From contig NC_031776.1 in assembly GCF_001522545.3 (NCBI RefSeq), positions 21,843,511 to 21,907,510 of the forward strand: 64,000 nt of DNA. Direction: 5' to 3'. The stretch is from Parus major. Taxonomy: Eukaryota > Chordata > Aves > Passeriformes > Paridae. This document shows, piece by piece, positions 47,775-59,600 of the stretch. The notes below the pieces were generated by a model, which saw nothing but the letters and a program-made list of their open reading frames with translations, was not told the origin of the DNA and did no database searches. Numbering within the stretch: position 1 is the stretch's first letter; each line of letters opens with the position of its first letter. Both the position numbers and the translations under genes were made by a program.

Positions 47775-48753
47775 GCCCTATCACTACAGCAGCATGAGGA
47801 AGGTGAGTGCCCAGCCGCTGTTCCTGTCACCCTGCTCAGGGCACCCAGCATCGTGCCACCCACCGGGGAGGGCTGAGGAGGGGGCACAGGGCAGGGCAAG
47901 GCACCTCGGGGTCAGGTAGGAGGTGTTAGGGGTCTGGGACAGGCGGGCAGGCTGGTTGTGGGGTACAGGACAAGGTCTGGAGCTGGGTGGGCAGAGCATG
48001 AGCAGCATTGGCCTGAGCAGACACAGGAGGTGTGCGTGGCACCTGGGTGCCCCCCTGCAAAGAGGGGATGCCTGCCAGTCCCCCACCTCAGCACAGGGTG
48101 CAGCGAACAACCCCAGGAAAGGCACCGGCATCGGTCCTGGAGCCACAAACCCACTTGCCAGGACCAGGGCTGGGAGGAGCGGAAGGTGGGAGGCTGGCAG
48201 CCTCCCCTCCCAGCTGTAAGGACTGGGGCTGTGCTGGCTGGCAGGGGATTGTGAGCAAGCCCCTCTCTGGTGGAACCACTGGAGCAACCTCAGTCTTCTG
48301 GTGCTGGTGTGCAAACCAGGGGGAGCACAAGGACTGCCACACCGTGGCCAGCGGCAGCTGCAGGCTGCAGTGTAAGGCACACGGCTGATGGGACTCATGT
48401 GGCCAGGGCTGGCTGGGAAACTGGCAGCTCTTCTCCTCCCACCTGGGGCTTCCCTTGCCCTTCTGTCTGCATCCCATTCTTCCCCCGACCCTCTGCCACA
48501 TTCTCTGTTCCTTGCAGCAAGGCTTCCCACCACCCTCCCACTGCTGGACCCCACTGCTGGTCTGGCTGCTGCAGCACCTCCTCTTCATCGGCACTGCCAA
48601 AATGATGCTGCTGGCCACCATCATCCCTGGCAGCAGCACATGAGGTCCATGGACTCATCCTGGCGTGTCCCGGCTCCTCAGCCGCCCCGTACCGCGGCCC
48701 ATGGAATGTTCCTCTGGCTCCCCGGCCCCTCATGGCCGTGGCCAAGGCACCAG

Positions 48754-50672
48754 TTACTGTGGCCCTGGTGGCTGGCCGCCCTGGTAGGAGCGGAGTAAGA
48801 CCTTGTGCTTTGTGACAGCCTCGCCACGGCGCCTCTGGTGATCCACCAGGAATTCCTTGAGGCGGTTGGTAGTGAAAGTCAGGGTTTGGCGGCGCAGCTT
48901 CATCAGGTAGGCGTCCTGGAGCCAGGCATTGGCAAAGCAGTCCTTCACCGTGGGGCGGCTCCTGGGGCAGAGCCAGCTCTGCATCAGGGACTGCTGGGGG
49001 TGCCCACCACTGCTCCACCCCCCAAACCCAGCCACCACCCATGCCCTGCAAGACCCAGGGAGTCTCAGCCCCCTTTAAGAGCAGTGAAGGACTCCAGGCT
49101 CCCACCGATGATATCTGGAGGGGTCCCATGTGGCAGGGAGCTGCCTCAGTCACATGCACAATCTGGGGCCATGTGTCCTCCTTGGCTGGGCTGGGTACTC
49201 ACCAGGGGTGGACAGTGAGGACCTTGCGGATGAAGAGGGCAGCAGTCTGTGAGACGTTGGGGTACAGCTTGAAGGCATCAAAGCGCCCTGCCAGGATGCG
49301 GTTCTCCGTCTCAATGGGGTCCAGTTCAAAGAATGGTGACCGCCCGCTGAGCCTGTGGTGTTGGAGGGGGTGGATGGGCTGGGGGTGAGCAGTGGGAGGG
49401 TACTTGCTGTCCCACTTCCCTCCCCCATCCCTGATGGTTTGAAAAGCCACAGCTGCCCAGGGTGTCTTCATCTCCCCATGTCCAGCTGGGAAGGGTCTGC
49501 CAGACTACAGCATCCCTCAGCCCACCATCAGCTTTGTGTCCTCCATGGCACTGAGCCCTGGATGGGGCTTACTACACTTCTAGGTTGTCATTCCCCCTGA
49601 CCCCTTCTCTTACATGATGTAGGTGAGGACGCCAACGCCCCAGACATCTGCTGCAGAGCCCACCGGGTCCCCCTTCACCACCTCTGGCGCTGTGGGCAGG
49701 GGAGCAGGTCTGTCATATACACAGAGACACCAGCCCCAGCACCTACAGAAGTCTCAGATCCCCAGGATCCCCAACACCCACAGCATTCCCAACACCCATA
49801 GCAGCCAAGCACCCACAGCAGCCACAGCACTCCACTGCTGCACCCTCCAACACCCCTCCCTGACACTGCAGCACCCTGACAGATCCCAACCAGCCCCCGA
49901 GGATACCGCAAATGCCCCATAGCACCCAGACTCTCCCACTGACCCCAGCGATGCTACAGAAATTTGCAGACACCCCCCGCACCCTAAAGGCCTCCCACCT
50001 TCCCCAAGGACAGAGTTCCTCCCCATTCCCAAGTCCCCCAGAGCATAGGCATACATGCATACCTTTGGGAATAAGCATGCCCCAGTTCTGTCCCTGTCCC
50101 CTTCCCCATGCCACTGCACCCCTGGTGCCCCACTCACACATGTACTCCAGGGTGCCAGCACGCCGCCCCAGCTGCCGCAGCACAAGTGGGTTGTAGGTCT
50201 GGGCACTGCCAAAATCGATGATCTTGAGGGCATTTGTGCCTGAGACGATGATGTTGTCTGGCTTGATGTCAAGGTGCACAATGCGGCGGCCATGCAGGTA
50301 CTCAAGGCCCTGCAGGAGCTGCAGTACGTAGGTCACCACATCATCCTCCGAGTAGCGAAACCTGGGGGCAAGTGGCATCAGCAGGTAGCCCCATAGCAGC
50401 AACCATGCCTGGTGGCCCTGTGCCCACTGTACCTGTCCACGATGCTGTAGAGGATCTCCTTGCCAGCACAGTTTTCGCAGATGAGCACCAGGTAGCGGGG
50501 GGTGATGTACGCCTCATGCAGGGCCATGATGCGCTCATGGTGCAGCGCCTTGAGGATCTCGTACTCCTGCAGCACACTCTGCTTCCGCTCTGCCTCGTAG
50601 GGTACAATCTTAGCCATGAAGTGCTTCCCTGTGGCATTCTCCTTGCACAGCCGGATCACCCCAAAACGGCCT
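48754..50672 (-). CDS. SPEG: SPEG second protein kinase domain and C-terminus (SPK2)
   Basis: Five exons (50672-50433, 50361-50138, 49689-49614, 49352-49203, 48961-48754). Seen in order: glycine loop [12 protein letters not shown] lysine in FMAKIVPY, catalytic loop [11 protein letters not shown] in [11 protein letters not shown] in place of APE across the 50138/49689 junction, and [12 protein letters not shown]. The C-terminal tail contains [15 protein letters not shown] and ends GGQPPGPQ before TAA. In mammals this second kinase domain interacts with and phosphorylates SERCA2a; here that is inferred from family only. The 3' UTR follows on the minus strand below 48753. Confidence 0.93.
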
Positions 50673-53600
50673 CTGTGGCATGGGGCAGGATTCAGCATCC
50701 TGGGTGTGGGGTGCAGCAATACCCCTGGCAGAGCATTTTGTCCCACTGCTACTCACCTTGCTTTCTCATCCAAGAAGGTATATGGCTTCTGGGGGACACC
50801 CTGCCTCAGTGCTGTACTGTCTTTTGCCCCTGGGACCCCACTAGCAGCTGGGGGCTCCTTGGAGGATGGGGGAGTGGTCGTGGGCTCTAGCGCAGGGGGT
50901 GAGGTGGGGGGCATGGAGATGAAGGAGGTTACCATGTAGGGAGGCATCTTCCGTGCAGGTGTGGTGTTGGGCGTGGGAGATGGTGTGGGGGCTGAGCTGG
51001 GCGTGGTTGACACTGGGGAAATGGTGGGGGATTTGGAAGGAGACAGAACCTGGGGCAGGGGGGAAGTGTCCGTGGAGGGTGCCGGGGAGCCCTGAGCAGG
51101 GGAGTCTGTTTGAGGAGAGGCAGCAGTCCGAGGGGGGGTGAACATCAGCTCAGGTGGCACGTAGACAGTGATGTTGGGTGGAAGCTCAGGATCTGATGGC
51201 ATGCCCTCTTCTTGGGGTGCAGGGGATGGAAGGACCCCTGTGGGGACACTCTCCTGTTCTGCTCCGGCTGCCTTCTGTACCACTCCCTTGTGCTTGCGTG
51301 GCGGTGTGGTGGGAGGGGTCCGTGCAGCCACTGGCTCTAGCTGCTCCTCGGGTGTCTGGGTTGACCGGCTGGAAGCCATCTTCTCAGGAATAGGGACAGC
51401 AACATCCTTGGCTGGGGCAGCTCGGGCATCTGCAGGGAGCAAAGGGAGGTGTGAGCCAGATGGGGGTAAGCTAGGAGTGGACTGTAGGTGGCAACTCATT
51501 TTCCAAAGCTCTGGGTGGAAGATGCTGTGAGACTCAAGGATCCCCAAAGCACCCCAGAGGCCACAGGTGGCCCCATGGCCACCTCACGCCCACAGGACAG
51601 GGCTTGCTCACCTGCTGCCTCAAGATGCACCTTTACTGAGGGGTTGCTATAGGGTCCCTGCCCAGCCTTGTTGACACAAGCCACACGAAACTTGGCAGTG
51701 CTCCCAGGAGGCAGCTCAGTCACGTTGAAGTAGCAGTCAGTGATACCAGTGCTGACAATCTTCCACTCATGCTCCCCTGCCAAAGCAGAATTAAGGTAAA
51801 GCAAGGGCAGACCCGGGACAGGGGCAGCCTGCTGTCCCCTGTCCTTGATTCTGCCAAGCCACAGGGGACAGCCACTTTTGTCCATTTTTTGTTTTGGGCA
51901 CTTTTGTCCTGGCTAGGCACCCACCCCTCTGTGAGCCCATACTCCTGGCTGTGGCTTGCAGGGGATGGGAGGCAGCACCACATACCATCCAGTCTGCGCT
52001 CCAGTGTGTAGGTGCAGGGGGCTTTGCTCTCAGCAGGCTTCCACAGCACCAGCACCGTGTTCTTGTACTTCTGTGGGATCTCTGGGGTGCCTGGCCGCCC
52101 AGGAAGTCCTGCAAGAGTACAGACAGGGTGGGCTGGGTGTCCAGCCAGGAGCAGAGCAGAGCAGAGCTGCTGCAGTGAGAAGGCGTAACAACACATAGGT
52201 TCAGAGATGCTGGAAATCCTCATGCAAAGCCAGCCTGTCCTTTTGAAAAAGTCCCAGTCTCTTACACATATGGAGCACTAAAGTGACCTGCACCAGCTGG
52301 TCCCCAGCCATGTGCCCAACTTATGCCCTTCCTGTCTCCTGAGGTTCCCCCAGCCTCCTTACGTGCCACAGCCAGCGTGCAGGAGCTGATGGCTGTGCCC
52401 AGGATGTTGGCGGCTGCACACTCATACAGCCCTGCATCCTTCCTGGAGACCTTGGCAATGGTGAGCATCTGACGTCCATCCTTGCAGGAGACGACATTCA
52501 GCCCACTGTCTGGCTGCAGGGACCTCTTGTCTGTAGGGGGAGAAGAGGAGAGGGATGATATGGTGTCCTGTCAGAGCCCACCCACCGAGGCAGTGCAGGC
52601 AGCTCCCCACCTTTCATCCAGAGGATCCGTGGGGTTGGGCTGCCAGCAGGAAGGCAGCAGAGGGTCAGCGCCTCGCCCTCCAGCAGCACCTGGTCCTTCA
52701 GCTTGATGTGGAAAATAGGGGGGAAATCTGGAAAGCAGAGTGGAGGGTTAGGCTGGGGTGGGGATGCATCACCTGGTCCTTCAGCTTGATGTGGAAAATA
52801 GGGGGGAAATCTGGAAAGCAGAGTGGAGGGTTAGGCTGGGGTGGGGATACACACCCACCATCCCGTCTTGGGGCTGCACCTACCCGATTCACTGGGTGTG
52901 TGTGGCCGGCCGGCGGCGAGTCCCTCCTCCCGCAGAAGGCTGGAGGGGATGCTGGGCTGTGAGGCCGTCTTCTCCTTCTTGCCCCGTGAGAGCCCCCAGC
53001 GCTCCCAGCGGGACCTCTTCTGACTGTCACCCCCACCTGTGAGCACCCAGGGCAGGTGAGAACGGGGCCAGGCCATGGAGGCCACACCTGCCGTGCCCAC
53101 AGTGACTGGGCCACGGGTTGCCAGCAGGAGTTCGCTGCGAGATCCCCCCTCATGGCTCACCTTTGGCAGAGGCAGAGGAGCCAGTGCTGGCCTCGGAGCG
53201 CAGGGACTCAGAGGATGGCGCGGGGGCGGGGACGGGCCCTGGTCGCAAGCTCTCGCCTTCGGAGCTGGTGCGGCGGAGTTCCCGGGATCCCTCGCCCTCC
53301 GGCCGTTCATCCGACACGCTGCGGAGCCGCGCCGATACCCGCTCCATCGTGGCACTGATCTTCCTCCGCACAGCCACCGCCGGTGACTCGCTCTCCCCAC
53401 CACCCCCCGGCTCTGACTTGAGGCTCTCCGAGTCCCTCCGCTCCCTGGAGCTGGCCAGAGCCATGCTCCAGGAGAAGCGGCGCCCACCAGATGGGGTCTC
53501 ACTGCCTCCGGCCTCCCCCATGCTCTTCTTCCTCTCAGCAGGCGGGGTCCGCTTGAGGAGTATAGACATCCTCCGGAAGAAGCCCCCATCTTTCTCCACC

Positions 53601-56600
53601 TCGTGCAGGTCCTGTACCGACTTGGACTTGGCTGCCAGCCCGGTGGGCCGGTCCCTGCGCAGCTCCAGGGGCACACCGGCTGGTGTAGGACGGTAGATGC
53701 CCTCGTCAGAGACTGGGGGTCCGGCCAGGTGCCGGTCCTCGGAGCGGGAGCGAGTAAGGAGCTTCAGCCCCCGGGTGAGAGATGATTCACGGCCTCGCTT
53801 GAACTTGGCCTCAAAGACCTCCTCTGAATCGATGTCCTGGATAACCAGAGAGCTGGAGGAGCCAGTAGGCTTCACCTCCCTCCTTGATGCTGTTGCTGGC
53901 ATAGGGGGCTTTGCAGGGCTGGCTGGTGGGGTCTCCTTGATGTTTGGTGGGGGCTCGTTGGTGGCTGGTGGAGGCTCCTCAGAGGCTGGCTCCTCACCTT
54001 GAATGGCTCCCATGGCTTGCATCATCTTGGCATAAGAAGATTTAATGTGGGTTTGGGGAACTGAGGTTGTGGGCTTAGGTGGGGTAGGAGCTCCTGTCCT
54101 GACAGCCCCCTCCCCACTGGCTCCAGCAGCCTTGGTGGATGTCTTTTCTTCCTGTCCTTTGTCCATAGGCTTCTTCCCTGTGGTAGTGGCAGCCTTGCTT
54201 GCTCCAGGTGGGCCATGTTCCTCAGGGATCCGCCTTCTCCCTGAGGCAGCCTTTGCAGGGGAGGCCTGGGGAGCAGTGATCTCTGCCGGAGGGGGTGTTG
54301 GTGTGCTTGGGGTGTCTGCTGACACTGTGGGCCGAGCATCAGAGAGCGCAGAGAGAGAGGGAGATTCCTTGAGCCGTTGGGCCTCCAGGCAGGCCACTGG
54401 GATCTCCAGGGGTGCACCAGAGCGTCGGTGCCGGACAACAGGCTCAGTGTCCCCATGGCTGAAGGAGCTGCTCTTCTGCAGCCGGCACTCAGTGGAGAGG
54501 AGGCGCGGTGAGGTGGCTTCACTGGAGGCTGCCCGCACCAGCCGTGGCACTGCTGGTGGCTCCAGCCGGGCTGACCGTGAGGCTTTCTTGTCAGGGCTGA
54601 CACCCAGGGTTTCCAGGAGGGGACCCCGCAGGCCACTGACCTTGCTGTCCCCAGAGCTGCCCCGCAGCAGCCGCTGGCGCATCAGCTCCAGGCGCTGGGC
54701 ATGATCATCCTCCCCCCAGACCACCTTCCGCCTTGGCAGCTCCATGGAGGCTGCCTTGGCCAGGGCCCGGCGGGGGTCCCGGGCTGCCTCAGCCCCCTCC
54801 TCAGTCCCCGAGAGCTGTTGGAGCAGCAGGGCACTGTCAGCAGAGCTGCCCCTCTTCAGTTCCCCCCGACGGGCACTCCCTGGGGACTCCAGGCTGGAAC
54901 CCTTCCTCATGGCTTTGCGAGGATACTCCGGCCGCTTCTGAGATTCAGGGGCTTCCTCGTCAGAAGAGCCAGGCGCCTCCACCTCTGCACATGGTCGTCG
55001 TGGCCCAGCACCTCTTGGTCGCTTCCCCAGGGCCACCCCGGGCTTTCCTGTGCCCTGGCTCTGCCACTCCATGGCGGATGCATCCCCTTCCGTCTGCCCC
55101 TCGGATGTCCCAATGGTCTCGTCATCTGTGGGGATCTCATTGAGTGACATGCGGGAGCCAGAGAACTCCACCTGGTGTGGCATGGGGATGAAGGGCAGCT
55201 CATCCAGGTCATCTGAGTCTGAGGAAGATGACAGTGCTGGTGACTCCTTGAGATGCCGGGGCACAGCAATGGAAAGGTGGTTGGACGTGTCCTCCAGCAG
55301 CTCTGGGATCGGCCGTAGCACCATGTTGCACTTGTAGCTGATCTGTGAGCGCTGCAGCCAGCAGAGAGGGCTGGATCAGGCCCACGTTCATGGCATGATC
55401 CTGCCATTATACATCCCCCCATGCTGCTCAAGACACTATCCCACCTGCCCCCTCCTTCCCTCCCCAGCTCCTGCCTTCACCTGCCATTTCCGACGGGAGA
55501 TGAAGAGCTTGAGGTGGTCGGTGCTGATGACCTTCCCCTTGGCCAGTGTCTGTGGGGTGAGGGAACAACAGTGTCCCTTGGAGTCTGAAGCAGGCTCAGG
55601 GAGCCCTATGGCCTCTTGGCCTTGGGTCTGAGCCCAGGCTCACCTTGAACCAGGGATGCTCCAGGGTCTGTTCTGCATTGGGTCTCCTGTGAACCGACAC
55701 CATTGGGTGAGAACTGCCCAGGCTCAGGGGTTTTGGCCAGGGGAAAAAGGGCAGGAGAGTCTGTCTGCCCACGGTGCAGCCCAGCAGAGCCGTGCAGCCA
55801 GCCTTGCCCTTGGGCACACCAGTGCATGGGGGTCCCCACCCTCCCTTGAGCACAAAGCTTATGGTGAAGGGGGAGGGGATGGGGAAGAGGACCCTGCAGT
55901 ACTCACAGCTTGTCATTGACCAACACTTTGATGACAAAGCCCTTGGCTTCCCGGGTGAGCCCCTGGAACATCCTCTCCTCAAAGGCTACATTGTAGTTGC
56001 GGATGTTCATCAGAGTGGTCTTGTCATTCTCCCCCACAAAGGGGGAGATCCCTGTCAGGCTGTCAAGGAGGAGACACTGTCACTGGGCCACGGGGCCATG
56101 CAAAACAGCATGTCAAATACAGAGAACTGAGGACAGGATCCCAGACCCCATCTCTGGGGACATGGGAAACAGCATGGCAAGTACAGGAGACTGAGGACAA
56201 GACCTCAGACCTCAGCCCTGGTGCCATGGGGAGGGCAGAGATAAGAGCAGCTGGGGAGGAGGCTGAGTCTGTCAGGAGTCATGTGCATGGTCACAGCCTC
56301 AGTTCTGGAACTGGTGAGGGGGTGGAAAGGGTGTCCCTCCTGTGAAGACACAGCAGGGCACTTACCAGAGGTATGCAATAACTCCCACAGGCCTGCAGAG
56401 AGGAGAGCACAGTTACTGCACATCAAAAGCCCTCCAGGATGCCCAGTCTCTCCTGGTATAGCAGGGAGCCCACCGATCACCCAAGGGCCACCCTTACCAG
56501 ATGTCAGTGACGCTGGAGACAGGGGTCTGGTTGACAATCTCAGGGCCCACAAACTCAGGGGTGCCATACTTGCAGTACTGTGGTTCCTCAGATGTCAGCT

Positions 56601-59600
56601 CCTGTGCATTGCCAAAGTCGCAGATCCGGATCTGTTCGCTGCTCAAATCTGCCATCAGGAGGTTTTCTGGCTACAGGACAGTGCAGAGCAGAGGGGAGCT
56701 TGGCAGGAGGCAGGGGCTTTCCCCAGTGAACAAATGTTTCCTGTCAGCAGGACCACTCCCCACCCAGTGCACCAGGAGCCCTTCACTGGAGGCACCAGGC
56801 AGGAGGAGTAAAGACCTGCACTCACTTTGATGTCCAGGTGCAGGACACTGTGCTGGTGCAGGTAGCAGATCCCTTCCAGGACCTGCCGCATGTACGACCG
56901 GACCTGAAAGAGATGGAGTGAGGAGAGTGGGCAGCCTGAGCATGAGTCAGCTGTACACTGGCCCTGTGCAGAGGAGAATGTGGGCTGTGACCCCCTTAGC
57001 CTGATACAATGAGCACTGCACATCTCTAGGCTGGGATAGACCCCACTCTCCCCAGGATCCCTCCTTTCCACATCACTTTGGTCCCACAGCATTCACTCAC
57101 CTCTGACTCACACACTGAGGGCTTCCTCACCATCCTGTCCAGCAGCTCTTCTTCAGAGCAGCTGGCCCTCAGTCAAGGAGCATAGAAATTCCATGCTCCA
57201 TTGTACCCCACACCCAGCTCCTCTACACCCACTCTGCCCACCTGTTCCTCCCAAAAGCCTCCCCTCCTCCCCTGTGCTGTGTGCCCATGGAGCAGTGCCC
57301 AGAGGATACAGCTCCATGACCATGATGACAGCGTTCTTCTTCTCAAAGGCATCATGGAAGAAGACAATGCGCTCGTGGTCCAGCTGAGAGAGAATGTGCA
57401 GCTCCCGCCGTGCCGACTGCTTGGCCTTGGTCCTCCCAGGGATGAACTTGGCAGCGAAGTCCAGCCGGGTGCTCTTCTCTGTCACCCTCCGCAGATAGGA
57501 GAAAGCCCCCCTGCAATTCAGCAGTAGGGGTAAGGGAGGACGAGAAGGTGAATGAGCAGGAGGCACAGGCACCCCCTCTGCAGGGAGCTGCTTGCAGCTT
57601 CAGCAGCTCTCTGTCTTCATCCACTGGTCACAGAGACCCCAAGCCTGGCTTTTCTCTGGCCATGCCAGGTCCCTACCCTAAGCTTCCATTGACAGCTGAG
57701 AGGAGCCCCAGCACAAGAGGATCTAATCCTCTATGTCAGAGCCCCAGAGTGCAGCCTGTCTCCAGTACCCCAGTCCCTGCAGTGCCAAGGATGCCCCATC
57801 ATGCCAGTGACCACCTACCTCCCGATCTCCTCGTGCACATCGTAGTAGTCGGTCAGGCGTCGTGCCTTGTGCAGTGCATCCTCCTCCATGGTGGCATCAG
57901 CAGTGGGCTGGGCTGGGAGAAGGAAAGGCGTTGGCAAGGGGCAAGCCAGACACTCAAGCTCGACCCTCAGAGGTTGGGGAGCCAGTCAGCCATACCTGCC
58001 CGCACCAGCAGCTCTGCTTTGCAGGAGACCTCCCCAGCCAGGTTCTTGGCTGTGCAGGTGTAGACACCACTGTCAGGCTCGGCAGCACCCAGAACCACCA
58101 GCGAGCACTCATTGTCCTCATATACGAAGCTCAGGTGGCTGCTCTCCTCCAGCAGCTCCCCATCCTGGGAGTGGCAGGGGTATTGGGGGTGTCCTGTCCC
58201 ATCCCTGACCAACTCCCACCACCCTTTCCCCATGGGTAGGGCATGGGACACATCCTTGATCACCTGAGCAGCAGCCCAGGTGAAGCAATGAAGTGTGGCA
58301 GGTCTGGTGGGAATATGGTTCAGTAAGGGGTTGGGGGCTTCCAGCCCACCTTGTACCACATGATGTCTGGCAGCGGTTTCCCCTCCACCACCACAGCGAA
58401 TCGTGGTGTCTCCCCTTCCTGGGCATCGATGTCTTCCATGATGGACTCAAAACGTGGTGCCTCTGCCAAGAAATGGGGCATGGGGCACCGTGGGGCAGTG
58501 TCAGCCCCCTGCCACTGGCACGGAGCATACAGCTGTGAGGCACTGCAAGTAGGGGTAGGGGCATGGAGAGACATGGGGCAGTGCCACTCCAATGCACATG
58601 GAAGTGGGCCACCTCTACAGGGCAAACCACCGATGGCATGTGTCTGCGGCAGCATTCAGCAGTTCCCCACTGGAGTGAGGCACTGTGAGGCAGTGGCACT
58701 CACAGCACACAGGCATGGGGCACTGTGGTAATGCATCTGGTATTACATACAGATGTGGGGTACTGTGGGGCATTGTGGAAGCGTCTGCTATAGTTCTTGG
58801 CTACAGGGCACTGGGAGCAGTGCCTCCCGATTATACTTGGGGATGGGACACCCTGCAGCAGTGCCACCCATGGCATATTCCTAAGGGACACCATAAGGCA
58901 CTGCCTCCCCATGTGTACATGGGACACCTCTGCCCAGGTCAGACATGGGTATGGGACACCAGGCAGCGGTGCCAACGCATGGTTCATGGTTTTTCATTCC
59001 CGTGATTACCACCCTATAGAGTGGCATCCCTACAATATATGAGTGTGAAGCACTGAGGAGCAGTGTCCTGCTATGGGGCAGTGCCCCCGTGGCACATGGG
59101 CATGGGGCACCATGGGGCAATGCCACCCTCCAGGGCAATCCCGCCCCCCCCAGCATATGGAGCACCATAAGGTGATGCCACCCCCCAGCAGAGGGACGTG
59201 GGCTCCCCATGCAGGGGCACCTACCTGCAAGGCGGAGGCGGAGGGTGCACTGGGCAGTGCCGTGGCGGTTGCTCACCTCACAGGCCAGCAGCCCCCCGGC
59301 CCCCCGGCCAACACGCAGCAGTCGCAGGCAGTGCTGGTCATCGTCTGGCATCATCATCTCACATGTGCCCTCCAGTTCCCCCAGCACCTGCCCACCCCTG
59401 CAGGCACACCAGCTGTCATATCACAGCTCCACAGGCAGACCCACTGCCCCATTGACAGATCCTGCCCCACAGCTCCATGACCACCTCCTTACCCACAGTT
59501 AGCCCCAGTTCCCATCCCACAGCCCCCACAAAGCACTCACATCCCATTGCTAGCTCTGCCTCCTCAATGGCTCTTGCCCCTTAATACCCCACAGTTAGCA

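Larger units (their letters stand above)
46673..48753. other. SPEG 3' UTR and SPEG-GMPPA intergenic region
   Basis: Holds the presumed SPEG 3' UTR (minus, 48753 to about 47620) and the GMPPA promoter (46673-46860). Between them is GC-rich sequence with a 20-bp tandem repeat and a short (GT)n. A TATAAATA-type motif reads on the minus strand at 47293-47286, about 0.6 kb upstream of the GMPPA start codon. Open frames across this stretch show no recognisable domain. Confidence 0.5.

Noticed and set aside
52771..52848. Upstream copy of the SPEG acceptor as the real exon start (52810)
   Set aside because: Using it adds 83 nt, shifts the frame and stops early. The proximal acceptor joins correctly to the Ig domain.
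58881..59387. 168-codon minus-strand frame continuing from a SPEG Ig exon into the intron
   Set aside because: It reads through a clear GTAGGT donor at 59224 into the minisatellite. The true exon ends at 59225.
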